DNA from: VRUE01 sp963704505
GTDB taxonomy: Bacteria; Actinomycetota; Thermoleophilia; Solirubrobacterales; 70-9
Assembly: GCA_963704505.1 (NCBI GenBank)
Contig: OY969912.1
Location: forward strand, 1,612,001 to 1,676,000
Direction of reading: 5' to 3'
Length of the DNA: 64,000 bases
The notes under the pieces are model-generated. The model was not told the DNA's origin, searched no databases, and saw nothing but the letters and a program-made list of their open reading frames with translations. Below are positions 43,065-50,913 of this stretch, piece by piece; positions within the stretch are counted from its first letter, which is position 1; each line of letters begins with the position of its first letter. The position numbers were made by a program, and so were the translations under genes.

Positions 43065-43136
43065 AGCTCTCCGTCCTCTGTGGTTGGGCGTCACATAAGG
43101 ATGGTGCTCCGATCAGACGAACTCGCGTGCACCTCC

Positions 43137-43165
43137 AAAAAAGGGTCCCAAGTTGGGGGTTTTTT
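43137..43165. terminator. bidirectional intrinsic terminator
   Basis: A6 - GGG - T - CCCA - AGT - TGGG - GG - T6. The inner CCCA/TGGG hairpin is flanked by A6 and T6, so each strand reads as a hairpin followed by a U-run. It lies between the deacetylase (+) and the alpha/beta hydrolase (-), which converge here. It is the clearest classical terminator in the window. Confidence 0.7.
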
Positions 43166-43168
43166 AGC

Positions 43169-44014
43169 TCAGGAATTCTCGATGAAGTTTGCGATCTCCG
43201 AGCTGAGGCGCTCTGGCTGATCGAGCGCTACGAAGGTCTTGGCGTCGGGAATCTCGACGATCCGGGCGTTGGGCATCCCCTCGGCCAGGCGCTGCGCGTA
43301 CTTGAGCGGGAAGAACCTGTCGCCCGGAGCCCAGGCGAGCAGCAGCGGCAGCTCGGAGCCGCGCAGCCTTTCGGCGGCCTCGAGCGTGTAGCGCTTGTTC
43401 ATCCCGGCGGTGACCTTGCCGAGGTCCCTGCGAATTGCGGCGTCGCGCATCGAGGGCTCCATCCAGGACGCGATCAGGTCGGGCGGTATCGGCGTGCGGG
43501 TGAAGGGCCGGAAGGCAAACCGCGCCAGGGCGCCGATTCGGAAGGGCAGCGCGAGGGCGGTCGTTCCCCCGGGGACCTTGGCCAGCGGCGGCAGTGCCTT
43601 GAAGATCCCGGGCGGGAAGTTCTCGTGGGTGTCGCAGTTGGTCAGCACGAGGCGGCCGATGCGCTCCGGATGGCGGGTCGCGAGGACCTGCGACATGGCA
43701 CCGCCGCTGTCGTTGCCGACGATGGTCACGTCCTCGAGATCGAGCCCGTCGAGAAAGCTCGCGATCGTCGCGGCTATCCCGTAGGGGGAGAGGTCGGCAT
43801 CGGGCTTCATCGCGACCGGCTGGGCGCCGATCGGCCAATCGGGCGCGAGGCAGCGGAAACTCCCCGAAAGGGAGTCGACGACGCCGTCCCAGAGCCTCCC
43901 GTCGACCAGGTAGCCGTGGACGAATACGACCGGCCTCCCCTCGCCCGCCTCGCGATAGCGGACCGTCCCGGCGGGGAGCTCGATCTCGGTGCGGGGTTGG
44001 GACTTGGAGATCAT
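43169..44014 (-). CDS. alpha/beta-hydrolase, haloalkane dehalogenase/epoxide hydrolase-like, lacking the usual catalytic His
   Basis: 281 residues. Oxyanion region VVFVHGYLVDGRLWDG and nucleophile elbow IVGNDSGGAMSQVLA, with Asp102 as nucleophile, the type found in haloalkane dehalogenases and epoxide hydrolases. An acidic residue is present in LAWAPGDRFFP. Near the C-terminus the family has a catalytic His before F-V-x-x-D-x-P; here the sequence is AKTFVALDQPERL, with Thr260 in that place. Either His is supplied elsewhere or the protein is not a normal hydrolase. It is divergent from a TetR regulator with an operator between them, so it is probably the regulated gene. Confidence 0.82.
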   Translation of the reverse strand: MISKSQPRTEIELPAGTVRYREAGEGRPVVFVHGYLVDGRLWDGVVDSLSGSFRCLAPDWPIGAQPVAMKPDADLSPYGIAATIASFLDGLDLEDVTIVGNDSGGAMSQVLATRHPERIGRLVLTNCDTHENFPPGIFKALPPLAKVPGGTTALALPFRIGALARFAFRPFTRTPIPPDLIASWMEPSMRDAAIRRDLGKVTAGMNKRYTLEAAERLRGSELPLLLAWAPGDRFFPLKYAQRLAEGMPNARIVEIPDAKTFVALDQPERLSSEIANFIENS

Positions 44015-44059
44015 CGGGTCCTCCTCGAGGGGTTAGGTTGTCGGGCGCGGCGTAAGCTA

Positions 44060-44074
44060 CATACAGACTGTATG
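44060..44074. promoter_or_regulatory. perfect palindrome CATACAG-A-CTGTATG, TetR operator
   Basis: A 15-bp inverted repeat between the divergent hydrolase (start 44014) and TetR genes. Its last three bases are the TetR ATG (44072-44074). Binding would block both promoters and translation start, a compact autoregulatory design. Confidence 0.7.
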
Positions 44075-44713
44075 AATGTCAATGATCAGACCCCAGGGGA
44101 AGCCGATCGGCCCCGGCCGACGAGGCGGAGCCAGGCCGAGCGCTCCGAGTCGACCCGCGGGGCGCTGGTCACGGCCGCCCGGCAACTGTTCGCCGAGCGC
44201 GGGTTCGCGGGGGTCGGGACCGAGGAGATAGTCCGCGCGGCGGGCGTCACCCGCGGTGCCCTCTACCACCATTTCTCCGACAAGCAGGAGCTCTTCGAGG
44301 CGGTCTACGTCCAGATCGAGGTCGAGCTGACCGAGCGGATCGCGACCGCGGCGCTGGGGTCCGGTGCCGCCGCGCCGATGGCCGCGCTGCGGGCAGGCGC
44401 CGAGATGTTCCTCGACGCCTGCACCGTCCCCGAGGTCCACCGGATCGCCCTCCTCGACGGGCCCGCCGTCCTCGGGTGGGACCGCTGGCGCGAGATCGGC
44501 GCCGAATATGGGCTGGGGCTGATCGAGGCCAGCCTCCAGGCCGCGATCGACGCGGGTGAATTGGCACCGCAGCCGGTTCGCCCGCTCGCCCACGTCCTGC
44601 TCGGCGCCCTCGACGAGGCGGCGATGCTGGTCGGGCGGGCCGAGGACCCGAAGACTGCGCGGGCGGAGATGGGGAAGACCCTCGACCTCCTGCTCGAGGC
44701 CCTGACGCGCTAG
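44072..44713 (+). CDS. TetR-family transcriptional repressor
   Basis: 213 residues from ATG 44072. Helix-turn-helix: TRGALVTAARQLFAERGFAGVGTEEIVRAAGVTRGALYHHFSDKQELFEAVY. The C-terminal part is the ligand/dimer domain. The start codon lies inside the CATACAG palindrome. The frame extends far upstream without a stop, but that part is antisense to the hydrolase and not plausible. Its stop shares the palindrome CTAG with the stop of the convergent diguanylate cyclase gene (4-nt overlap). Confidence 0.9.
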   Translation: MNVNDQTPGEADRPRPTRRSQAERSESTRGALVTAARQLFAERGFAGVGTEEIVRAAGVTRGALYHHFSDKQELFEAVYVQIEVELTERIATAALGSGAAAPMAALRAGAEMFLDACTVPEVHRIALLDGPAVLGWDRWREIGAEYGLGLIEASLQAAIDAGELAPQPVRPLAHVLLGALDEAAMLVGRAEDPKTARAEMGKTLDLLLEALTR

Positions 44714-46221
44714 CGGGTCGGGGTCGAGGACCCGACCGCGCCCGAGGCGCGGACCGCATTGGGCGCCGGCTCGGCCGGCAGTGAGTCGCGGGAGGCCCGG
44801 CGTGACTCCTTCTGGGCATACATCCGCAGGTCGGCGAGCTGGATCGCCTCGTGCGCGGACTCCGCTTCGTCCGGGATCGTCGCCGCGCCCCAGGAGGCGG
44901 AGACGTCGACGCCCTTCTGACTCGCGGTCAGGGCCATGGCCGCACGGCGGGCGACCTCGTCGAAGCTCTCGCGAGGGCAGGTGAGCAGGACGCAGAACTC
45001 GTCGCCGCCGAACCTGTAGGCGACGCCGTCCTCGCCGACCGCGTCACGCAGTGCGGCGCCCATCCCGGTCAGCAGCTCGTCGCCGGCGGGATGGCCGAAA
45101 GTGTCGTTGAAACGCTTGAAGCCGTTGAGGTCGAAGAGCAGCACCGAAACCGGGCTGGCGGCTGACGCCCGGGCCCATTGGTCCTCGAGGTCGACCTGCA
45201 TCCCACCGCGGTTGACGAGCCCGGTGAGCGGGTCCGTCCTGACCTGCTGCAGGAGCGAGTTGTTCTCACGCACGCTGATCGCCAGGCGGACGATGACGGC
45301 GATCATCGTCGCCGCTGTGAGGATCGCGGCGAGGCTGCTGCTCGTGCTCGAGTACTGCATCGCGAAGAGGCCGATCATCACCGAGGCGAACACCGCCGGG
45401 ACGACGAGCTCGCGCCAGCCTTCGACGCGTTTGCTCGCCCTGCGGATCTCGCCATGGCGGAACTGCCAGGCCCCCGCGCCCAGGCAGCAGGCGCCGATCA
45501 GGTAGATCGGGTCGATCCAGGCGCCTTCCGGGACCGCCGAATTGGATTGCAGGGTGTAGGCGATGTCGGCGAAGGCGAGTGCCGCGAACCCGGCGAGCAC
45601 GATCGCCCAGGCCCGCCTCGGGTGCCAGCTGGTGAGCGCGATCACCCCGACCGTCAGAGCGAGGGTCACGATGTCGCCGAGCGGGTAGGCGAGCGTCGTC
45701 GCGACCTGGAGCGAGGTCCCGCTGGTATTTGAGGCGACGTAATCGAAGATGAAGGCCGCCCCCAGCGCCGCCGTTCCGAGGCCGGCGATCAAGGCGTCCA
45801 TCCAGAGTTGCCAATTGAGCTCGTGGGCGCGAGCGCGGACGAGCAGAGCGATCCCGCACGCCGCAAGGGGATAGAAGGCGAGGTAGCCGAGGTCGGCGGG
45901 GGAGGGGTAGGGCGCGGCCGGGTTGTCGAGGATCCGCAGGGTCCAATAGATCTCGGCGGCTCCCCAGCAGAGGATCCCGCCGCCGATGACCATCCAGGCG
46001 AGCCGCTCGCGTCCGGCGCTCTGGGCACGGACCAGGCATGTGAGGCCGGCGGCGATCACCACCGCGTCGTAGATCCACCCTTCCGCCGGCCGGTCGAGCC
46101 ACGCCCCGCCGATTCCGAGCCAGTCGTGGAGGACGACCACGGTGGTCCCGGTCGCCAGCACGACAGCGAGCGCGATCCTCATCGCGAGGGCGGCGCGGGT
46201 TCGCTCGGGCGTCGCGGTCAT
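44710..46221 (-). CDS. membrane diguanylate cyclase (GGDEF)
   Basis: 503 residues from ATG 46221, with AGAGGAGGG just upstream. Residues 10-315 contain eight or nine hydrophobic helices, an uncharacterised membrane sensor region. The GGDEF domain follows: DPLTGLVNRGGMQVDL, LLFDLNGFKRFNDTFGHPAGDELL, and the active site RFGGDEF with GGDEF at 405-409 intact, so it should make cyclic di-GMP. The usual inhibitory RxxD five residues before GGDEF is absent, suggesting no product feedback. The C-terminal 30 residues are Ser/Ala/Pro-rich. Confidence 0.92.
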   Translation of the reverse strand: MTATPERTRAALAMRIALAVVLATGTTVVVLHDWLGIGGAWLDRPAEGWIYDAVVIAAGLTCLVRAQSAGRERLAWMVIGGGILCWGAAEIYWTLRILDNPAAPYPSPADLGYLAFYPLAACGIALLVRARAHELNWQLWMDALIAGLGTAALGAAFIFDYVASNTSGTSLQVATTLAYPLGDIVTLALTVGVIALTSWHPRRAWAIVLAGFAALAFADIAYTLQSNSAVPEGAWIDPIYLIGACCLGAGAWQFRHGEIRRASKRVEGWRELVVPAVFASVMIGLFAMQYSSTSSSLAAILTAATMIAVIVRLAISVRENNSLLQQVRTDPLTGLVNRGGMQVDLEDQWARASAASPVSVLLFDLNGFKRFNDTFGHPAGDELLTGMGAALRDAVGEDGVAYRFGGDEFCVLLTCPRESFDEVARRAAMALTASQKGVDVSASWGAATIPDEAESAHEAIQLADLRMYAQKESRRASRDSLPAEPAPNAVRASGAVGSSTPTR

Positions 46222-46254
46222 CCCTCCTCTATCGGCACGGGTTGACCACTTCTC

Positions 46255-46260
46255 TAGACT
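46255..46260 (+). promoter_or_regulatory. -10-like TAGACT, leaderless promoter of rpmE
   Basis: TAGACT ends 8 nt before ATG 46269. Confidence 0.5.
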
Positions 46261-46268
46261 TGGTTGAG

Positions 46269-46484
46269 ATGAAGGCTGAGATACACCCCAATTACACGGT
46301 CGCCAACGTGCACTGCTCGTGCGGAAATCAGTTCTACACCCGCTCAACCAGTGACGACCTGCATGTCGAGCTCTGCTCGGAGTGCCACCCGTTCTACACG
46401 GGCAAGCAGAAGCTGGTCGACACCGGCGGCCGCGTCGAGCGCTTCCAGCGCCGCGCGGCCAAGCACGCCAAGGCCAGGCGCTAG
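46269..46484 (+). CDS. rpmE: 50S ribosomal protein L31
   Basis: 71 residues from ATG 46269; the in-frame GTG 46242 is upstream of the TAGACT promoter and unlikely. Starts MKAEIHPNY and carries the zinc-binding C+ form: CSCG near residues 16-19 and CSECHPFYTG around 36-45. The tail is basic (RRAAKHAKARR). It is a structural protein of the large ribosomal subunit. It begins the translation block with DUF1385, prfA and prmC; the usual actinobacterial rho upstream is replaced here by the diguanylate cyclase. Confidence 0.96.
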   Translation: MKAEIHPNYTVANVHCSCGNQFYTRSTSDDLHVELCSECHPFYTGKQKLVDTGGRVERFQRRAAKHAKARR

Positions 46485-46487
46485 AGG

Positions 46488-47495
46488 ATGAGCCCGGAGG
46501 CGGGCTCTCCGCCGGCGGTCCGCTCCTCGAACGGCGCGGACCCGCTGCGCATGCCCGATGGCGCGCTCGTCGCCAAGCGCGACGCGCCGGTCGGCGGCCA
46601 GGCCGTGCTCGAGGGCGTGATGATGCGGGGGATCTCGGTCTGGGCGGTCGCGGTCCGCAACCCCGAGGGCCAGATCGAGCTGAGCTCCGAGCCGCTCGTC
46701 CCCTTCGCCCAGCGCCACCGGCTCTGGAGGCTGCCCGTCCTGCGCGGCGCCGTCGCCCTGGTCGAGTCGATGAAGATCGGCTTCAAGGCCCTTTCGATCT
46801 CGGCCAACGCGCAGCTCGAGGACGACGAGGAGGGCGAGGCGGAAGAGATCGGCGGCTGGGTCTGGGGATTGACCATCGCTCTCTCGGTCGCCCTCGCAAT
46901 CGGCCTCTTCTTCGTGATCCCGGTCGGCCTGACCAGCCTGATCAAGGACCAGCTCGGCTCGCCCCTCCTCTTCTGGCTGGTCGAGGGCGTGCTGCGCACC
47001 GGCATCTTCCTCGGCTACATCCTCGCGATCAGCCGGATGCCCGATCTGCGGCGGGTCTTCGAGTACCACGGCGCCGAGCACAAGACGATCTCCTGTTACG
47101 AGGCCGAAGACGAGCTCATCCCGGCGCGGGCGAAGCTCTACTCGCGCCTTCACCCGCGCTGTGGGACCAGCTTCCTGCTGATCGTGATGGTGCTCGCGAT
47201 CTTCGTCTTCGCGCCGATCGGGCTGCCCGCCTGGTACTGGCTCGTGCTCTCGCGGATCCTCGGGATTCCGCTGATCGCCGGCCTCGCCTACGAGGTGATC
47301 AAGTGGGCCGGGAAGAACCGGCGCAAACGCTGGGTCCGGGCGGTGATGTGGCCTGGGCTGATGCTGCAGAACCTGACCACTCGCGAGCCCGACGAAGAGC
47401 AGCTCGCGGTCGCGATCGCGGCGCTCGAGAAGGTGCTCTCGGAGGAGTCGCCGGAGGCGGCCGCCGCGGAGCAGCAGATCGAGATCGTCGCCTAG
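46488..47495 (+). CDS. DUF1385 membrane protein
   Basis: 335 residues, 3 bp after rpmE. N-terminal PVGGQAVLEGVMMRGISVWAVAVRNPEG is the DUF1385 signature. Hydrophobic helices lie around 125-150, 165-185 and 220-265, with the conserved cytosolic stretch RRVFEYHGAEHKTISCYEAEDEL between, and RLHPRCGTSFLL. The family is membrane-bound, of unknown function, and often sits between rpmE and prfA, as here. The His/Glu/Cys residues of the middle segment look like a possible metal site, which is speculation. Confidence 0.9.
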   Translation: MSPEAGSPPAVRSSNGADPLRMPDGALVAKRDAPVGGQAVLEGVMMRGISVWAVAVRNPEGQIELSSEPLVPFAQRHRLWRLPVLRGAVALVESMKIGFKALSISANAQLEDDEEGEAEEIGGWVWGLTIALSVALAIGLFFVIPVGLTSLIKDQLGSPLLFWLVEGVLRTGIFLGYILAISRMPDLRRVFEYHGAEHKTISCYEAEDELIPARAKLYSRLHPRCGTSFLLIVMVLAIFVFAPIGLPAWYWLVLSRILGIPLIAGLAYEVIKWAGKNRRKRWVRAVMWPGLMLQNLTTREPDEEQLAVAIAALEKVLSEESPEAAAAEQQIEIVA

Positions 47496-47516
47496 TCGCC
47501 TCGGCGGCTCCGCGTC

Positions 47517-47522
47517 TATTGT
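47517..47522 (+). promoter_or_regulatory. -10-like TATTGT, possible leaderless promoter of prfA
   Basis: TATTGT ends 6 nt before GTG 47529 in the short gap after DUF1385. Confidence 0.35.
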
Positions 47523-47528
47523 CGAACC

Positions 47529-48617
47529 GTGTTCGAGTCGCTCGTCGAGCAGATCGAATCCCGCTTCGCTGAGCTGGAGCGGCAGATGTCCGATCCCGAC
47601 GTGATCGCCGACCGTGAGCGCTACGCGGAAGTCGGGCGCGAGTACCGCGAACTGCAGGCGGCCCGGGAGCTGGCGGCCCGGTGGCGGACCCTCCGCGACG
47701 ATCTCGAAGGCGCCCGGGAGCTGCTCGAGGAGGACGGCGACGACGCCGAGCTGCGCAAGGTCGCCGACGAGGCCCCGGCCCGGCTCGAGGGGCTCGAGGA
47801 GGAGATCCGCCTGGCGATGGTCGAGCGGGACCCCAACGACGAGAAGAACGTCCTGGTCGAGATCCGCGCCGGGACCGGCGGCGACGAGGCGGCGCTCTTC
47901 GCCGGCGACCTCTACAAAATGCTGACCCGCTATGCCGAGGAGAGGGGCTTCGCGACCGAGGTCCTCTCGCAGTCGCACGCCGAGGTCGGCGGCTTCAAGG
48001 AGGTCACCTTCGCGGTCAAGGGCGAGGGCGCCTACTCGGTCTTCAAGTACGAGGGCGGCACCCACCGCGTGCAGCGGGTCCCCGAGACCGAGTCCCAGGG
48101 CCGCATCCACACCTCGACCGCGACCGTCGCCGTGCTGCCCGAGGCGGAGGAGGTCGAGGTCCAGATCGACCAGAACGACCTCCAGGTCGACGTCTACCGC
48201 TCATCCGGGCCCGGCGGCCAGTCCGTGAACACGACCGACTCCGCGGTGCGGATCACGCATGAGCCGACCGGCATCGTCGTCTCGATGCAGGACGAGAAGT
48301 CCCAGCTCCAGAACAAGGACAAGGCGATGCGGGTGCTGCGCGCGAGGCTGCTCGAGCGCGAGCAGGCAGAGCAGCAGGCGAAGATCGCTTCCGAGCGCAA
48401 GGCGCAGGTCGGCAGCGGCGAGCGCTCCGAGAAGGTGCGCACCTACAACTTCCCCCAGGGTCGGGTCACTGACCATCGGATCAAGCACACGTCGCACAAC
48501 CTCGAAGGCGTGCTCAGCGGCGAGATCTCTGAGTTCACCGACGCGCTCGCCGCCGAGGAGAAGCGTCGCCGGCTCGAGGCCGCCGCGGAACCGGTCGACG
48601 GGGTCGAGCAGAGCTGA
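47529..48617 (+). CDS. prfA: peptide chain release factor 1
   Basis: 362 residues from GTG 47529. Stop-codon recognition P-x-T appears as PET in RVPETESQGRIHTS. The peptidyl-tRNA hydrolysis motif GGQ is in SSGPGGQSVNTTDSAVRITH; the C-terminal hallmark RTYNFPQGRVTDHRI is present. It releases nascent chains at UAA and UAG. Its TGA overlaps the prmC ATG (TGATG); PrmC methylates the Gln of this GGQ, so coupling makes sense. Confidence 0.97.
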   Translation: MFESLVEQIESRFAELERQMSDPDVIADRERYAEVGREYRELQAARELAARWRTLRDDLEGARELLEEDGDDAELRKVADEAPARLEGLEEEIRLAMVERDPNDEKNVLVEIRAGTGGDEAALFAGDLYKMLTRYAEERGFATEVLSQSHAEVGGFKEVTFAVKGEGAYSVFKYEGGTHRVQRVPETESQGRIHTSTATVAVLPEAEEVEVQIDQNDLQVDVYRSSGPGGQSVNTTDSAVRITHEPTGIVVSMQDEKSQLQNKDKAMRVLRARLLEREQAEQQAKIASERKAQVGSGERSEKVRTYNFPQGRVTDHRIKHTSHNLEGVLSGEISEFTDALAAEEKRRRLEAAAEPVDGVEQS

Positions 48618-49507
48618 TGCCGGTCGCGGCAGGGTCGGTCGGCGATGCGCTCGGCGCGTCCGTCGAGGCGCTCGCGGCCGCCGGGGTCGACAACCCCCGG
48701 CTCGACGCCGAACTGCTGCTGGAGGAGGCGACAGGGCTCGGTCGCGCCGCGCTGGTCGCCGACACCGACGCCGACGTCTCGGCGGCTTCGGCTCGGCGCT
48801 TCGGCGAGACCCTGCGCCGCCGGCTGCGTCGTGAGCCGCTCGCCTACGTCCTCGGGCGCAAAGGCTTCCGCCGGATCGAGCTCGAGGTCGACAGCCGCGT
48901 CCTCGTCCCTCGGCCGGAGACCGAGCTCTTGGTCGAGGTGGCTGTCGAGATCGCGCCGGAGAGGCTCCTCGATGTCGGCACCGGCTCGGGCGCGATCGCG
49001 CTGGCGGTCGCCGACGAGTTGCCGGGATGCGCGGTGACCGCCACCGACACCTCGGGCCCGGCGCTCGACGTCGCTCGGGCCAATGCCAAGCGCCTCGGGT
49101 TGGCCTCACGGGTCGAGTTCATCGTCGGGACGCTGCCGCCCGAGTCGGGCGGGGACCGCTTCGACCTGGTGCTGGCAAACCTTCCTTACGTCGCCGAGCG
49201 CGATTGGGCGGGGCTCGAGCCCGAGGTCAACCGCTGGGAGCCGCGCGAGGCCCTGCTTGCCGGTCCCGACGGCCTCGACGCCTATCGGTCCCTCCTCCCA
49301 TCCCTTTCAGGTCGCGGTTCTTCCCCGTATGCGGGCTCAAATGCGACCTCGACGGTCGCAACCGTCGTGGCGGTCGAGGTGGGGGAGGGGCAGGCCGGCG
49401 CGGTCGCGGAGCTGATGAGCGAGGTGGGGTTCGCGCGAACCGAGGCGCGGCGCGACCTGGCCGGCATCGAGCGAGCGGTCATCGGATATCGGGAGGCACC
49501 AAAGTGA
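48617..49507 (+). CDS. prmC: peptide chain release factor N5-glutamine methyltransferase, with a repeat inserted in frame
   Basis: 296 residues. Helical N-terminal domain, then SAM fold: RVLVPRPETELLVEVA, LLDVGTGSGAIALAVADELPG, VTATDTSGPALDVARANA and the active-site motif NLPY (usually NPPY) in LVLANLPYVAERDW. It methylates the GGQ glutamine of RF1/RF2. Between GLDAYRSLL and VAVEVGEGQAGAVAELM, residues ~230-245 are encoded by palindromic repeat D, giving SGRGSSPYAGSNATSTVA where homologues have a short loop ending in P-G-G. The reading frame stays open, so the protein is probably functional with an enlarged loop. Confidence 0.92.
   Translation: MPVAAGSVGDALGASVEALAAAGVDNPRLDAELLLEEATGLGRAALVADTDADVSAASARRFGETLRRRLRREPLAYVLGRKGFRRIELEVDSRVLVPRPETELLVEVAVEIAPERLLDVGTGSGAIALAVADELPGCAVTATDTSGPALDVARANAKRLGLASRVEFIVGTLPPESGGDRFDLVLANLPYVAERDWAGLEPEVNRWEPREALLAGPDGLDAYRSLLPSLSGRGSSPYAGSNATSTVATVVAVEVGEGQAGAVAELMSEVGFARTEARRDLAGIERAVIGYREAPK
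49306..49352. repeat. palindromic repeat P, copy D, inside the prmC coding sequence
   Basis: AGGTCGC / GCGACCT arms, centre CCCCGTATGCGGG; the left end matches copy B. It is translated in frame in prmC. A small adjoining palindrome ACGGT-CGCA-ACCGT follows at about 49351-49364. Confidence 0.75.
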
Positions 49508-49538
49508 GCGGTCGAGAAGGCGCCATGGAGGTGACGGC

Positions 49539-50193
49539 GTGAGCGAGGTCGTCTCGATCGAGCGCGACGGCGCCGACGCCGCCCGCTCGGCCCTGGAGCG
49601 CTGCGTCGCCGGCGGCGGGGTGGCGATATTCCCCGCCGACGGGCTCTACGGGCTCGCCTGCGATCCGCTGGACCCTGCGGCGATCGGCCGCATCCACTCG
49701 ATCAAGGGGCGAGACGACGGCAAGCCCTCGGCGGTTCTCTACTTCTCGCCCCTGGCGATGCGGGAGCTGGTCGAGGCCCTCGGCCCGCGCACCCGCGACG
49801 CCGTCGCGGCCCTCCTTCCCGGGCCCGTGACCCTGGTCGTCGAAAACCCGCGTGGCCGCTACCCGCTGGCCTGTCGGGAGGACCCCGATCGGCTCGGCGT
49901 CCGGCTGATCGGCGGCGCGCTTGCCGGTGCCATGTGCCCGATTTTCCAGACCTCGGCGAACGTCAGCGGCGAGCCGGCGCCGAAGGACTTCGCCGAGATC
50001 CCGCCAGGGGTGCTCGACCGCTCCGACCTGGCGATCGACGGCGGTGAGTCTGACCGGCCTGCCCTCGACCGTCATCGACATCACCGCGATCGAGGAGGAC
50101 GGCGGCTGGGAGGTCCTCCGCGAGGGCGGCCTCTCGGCCGGCGACCTAGCAGCCAGGATGGCCCGGATAGGGGAGTCGGACGCGCCTGATTGA
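49539..50193 (+). CDS. tsaC: threonylcarbamoyl-AMP synthase (Sua5/YrdC/TsaC), with apparent one-base frameshift
   Basis: The YrdC fold is clear from ATG 49539: GGVAIFPADGLYGLACDPLD, IHSIKGRDDGKPSAV and CPIFQTSANVSGEPAPKDF. After AIDGGE (50046-50048) the frame turns into Arg/His-rich nonsense. The +1 frame gives LTGLPSTVIDITAIEEDGGW, then LREGGLSAGD, the proper family C-terminus ending at TGA 50193. Removing one T (50049) restores a ~217-residue protein. It makes threonylcarbamoyl-AMP for the t6A37 tRNA modification, which is nearly universal, so a sequencing error is the simplest explanation; a real mutation or programmed shift is possible. It overlaps the convergent gene tail by 48 bp. Confidence 0.85.
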
Positions 50194-50913
50194 GCGGTTG
50201 TCGTGCTCGTCGGACTCGAAGAGGAGGTTGCGCGGATCGACCTTCATCACGAAGGCGAAGCAGCCGCGCAGGCCGCCGACCGGGATCCACTGCTTGTCGT
50301 AGTCGGCCGGGTAGATGTCAGACCAGCCGACCGAGGTGCCGAGGGCGATCCGGTCTTGGCCTGGGTTCTGGTTGCAGCCGGGATAGTGGCGGGCTCGCGG
50401 GGAGCGCTGGCCGGGCCGGGTCCGCTCGAGGTCGCGCAGGCAGTAGTTGAGCTTCGGGCCGACCCGGACGCGGCGTGACAGCCCGCCGCCGTCGCCCACC
50501 CTCCAGAGCTCGAAGTTGGCCAGCTCGTGAACCTTCCAGTAGCTGCCGCCGAAGTAGGCGCCGACGTCGGTGAAGTGGAGCTTCGCCTCCGTTCGCAGGG
50601 TGATGTGGCCGCGGCCCTTCTTGTAGATCCGCTGGTTGACGCGCATCGACCTTGGCCCGTCGCGCCTTCCCCGCAGCTCCATCGGGCCGATTCCGCGGCT
50701 CTTGACGTCGCTCGTCGCCCGCATCAGCAGCCGGCCGTCGTAGCGCTCGACCTCGATTTCGGAGGGCCTGCCGATCTCGAGGTCGGGACAGCGCAGGCGG
50801 GCGGCGCGCTGTCCTTCGCAGGGGTTCTCGGCGGCGCCCGCCACGGGCGTCGCGACGAGGGCGATCGTCGTCGCGGAAAGCGCCATCAGCGTTGCTATCG
50901 TCGCTCGCATCAT
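50146..50913 (-). CDS. secreted lysyl oxidase-like domain protein
   Basis: 255 residues with a signal peptide (MMRATIATLMALSATTIALVATPVAGA, cleaved near 27). The mature part matches bacterial lysyl-oxidase-type domains: CPDLEIGRPSEIEVERYDGRLLMRATSDV, IGPMELRG, VNQRIYKKG, a region with His residues (KLHFTDVG... and WKVHELANFELW), NYCLRDL, then ALGTSVGWSDIYPADYDKQWIPV and VDPRNLLFESDEHDN. The copper-binding His cluster is less dense than in true lysyl oxidases, so catalytic activity is uncertain. It starts divergently from glyA with overlapping 5' ends; ATG 50910 is an alternative start. Confidence 0.7.
   Translation of the reverse strand: MMRATIATLMALSATTIALVATPVAGAAENPCEGQRAARLRCPDLEIGRPSEIEVERYDGRLLMRATSDVKSRGIGPMELRGRRDGPRSMRVNQRIYKKGRGHITLRTEAKLHFTDVGAYFGGSYWKVHELANFELWRVGDGGGLSRRVRVGPKLNYCLRDLERTRPGQRSPRARHYPGCNQNPGQDRIALGTSVGWSDIYPADYDKQWIPVGGLRGCFAFVMKVDPRNLLFESDEHDNRSIRRVRLPYPGHPGC
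50896..50901 (+). promoter_or_regulatory. -10-like TATCGT, leaderless promoter of glyA
   Basis: TATCGT ends 7 nt before ATC 50909, the same spacing as seen before ATG at 8965 and 27917. It supports ATC as the glyA start. Confidence 0.4.

Noticed and set aside
43127..44071. Long 5' extension of the TetR frame
   Set aside because: Antisense to the hydrolase gene; the TetR domain begins after ATG 44072, which lies in its own operator.
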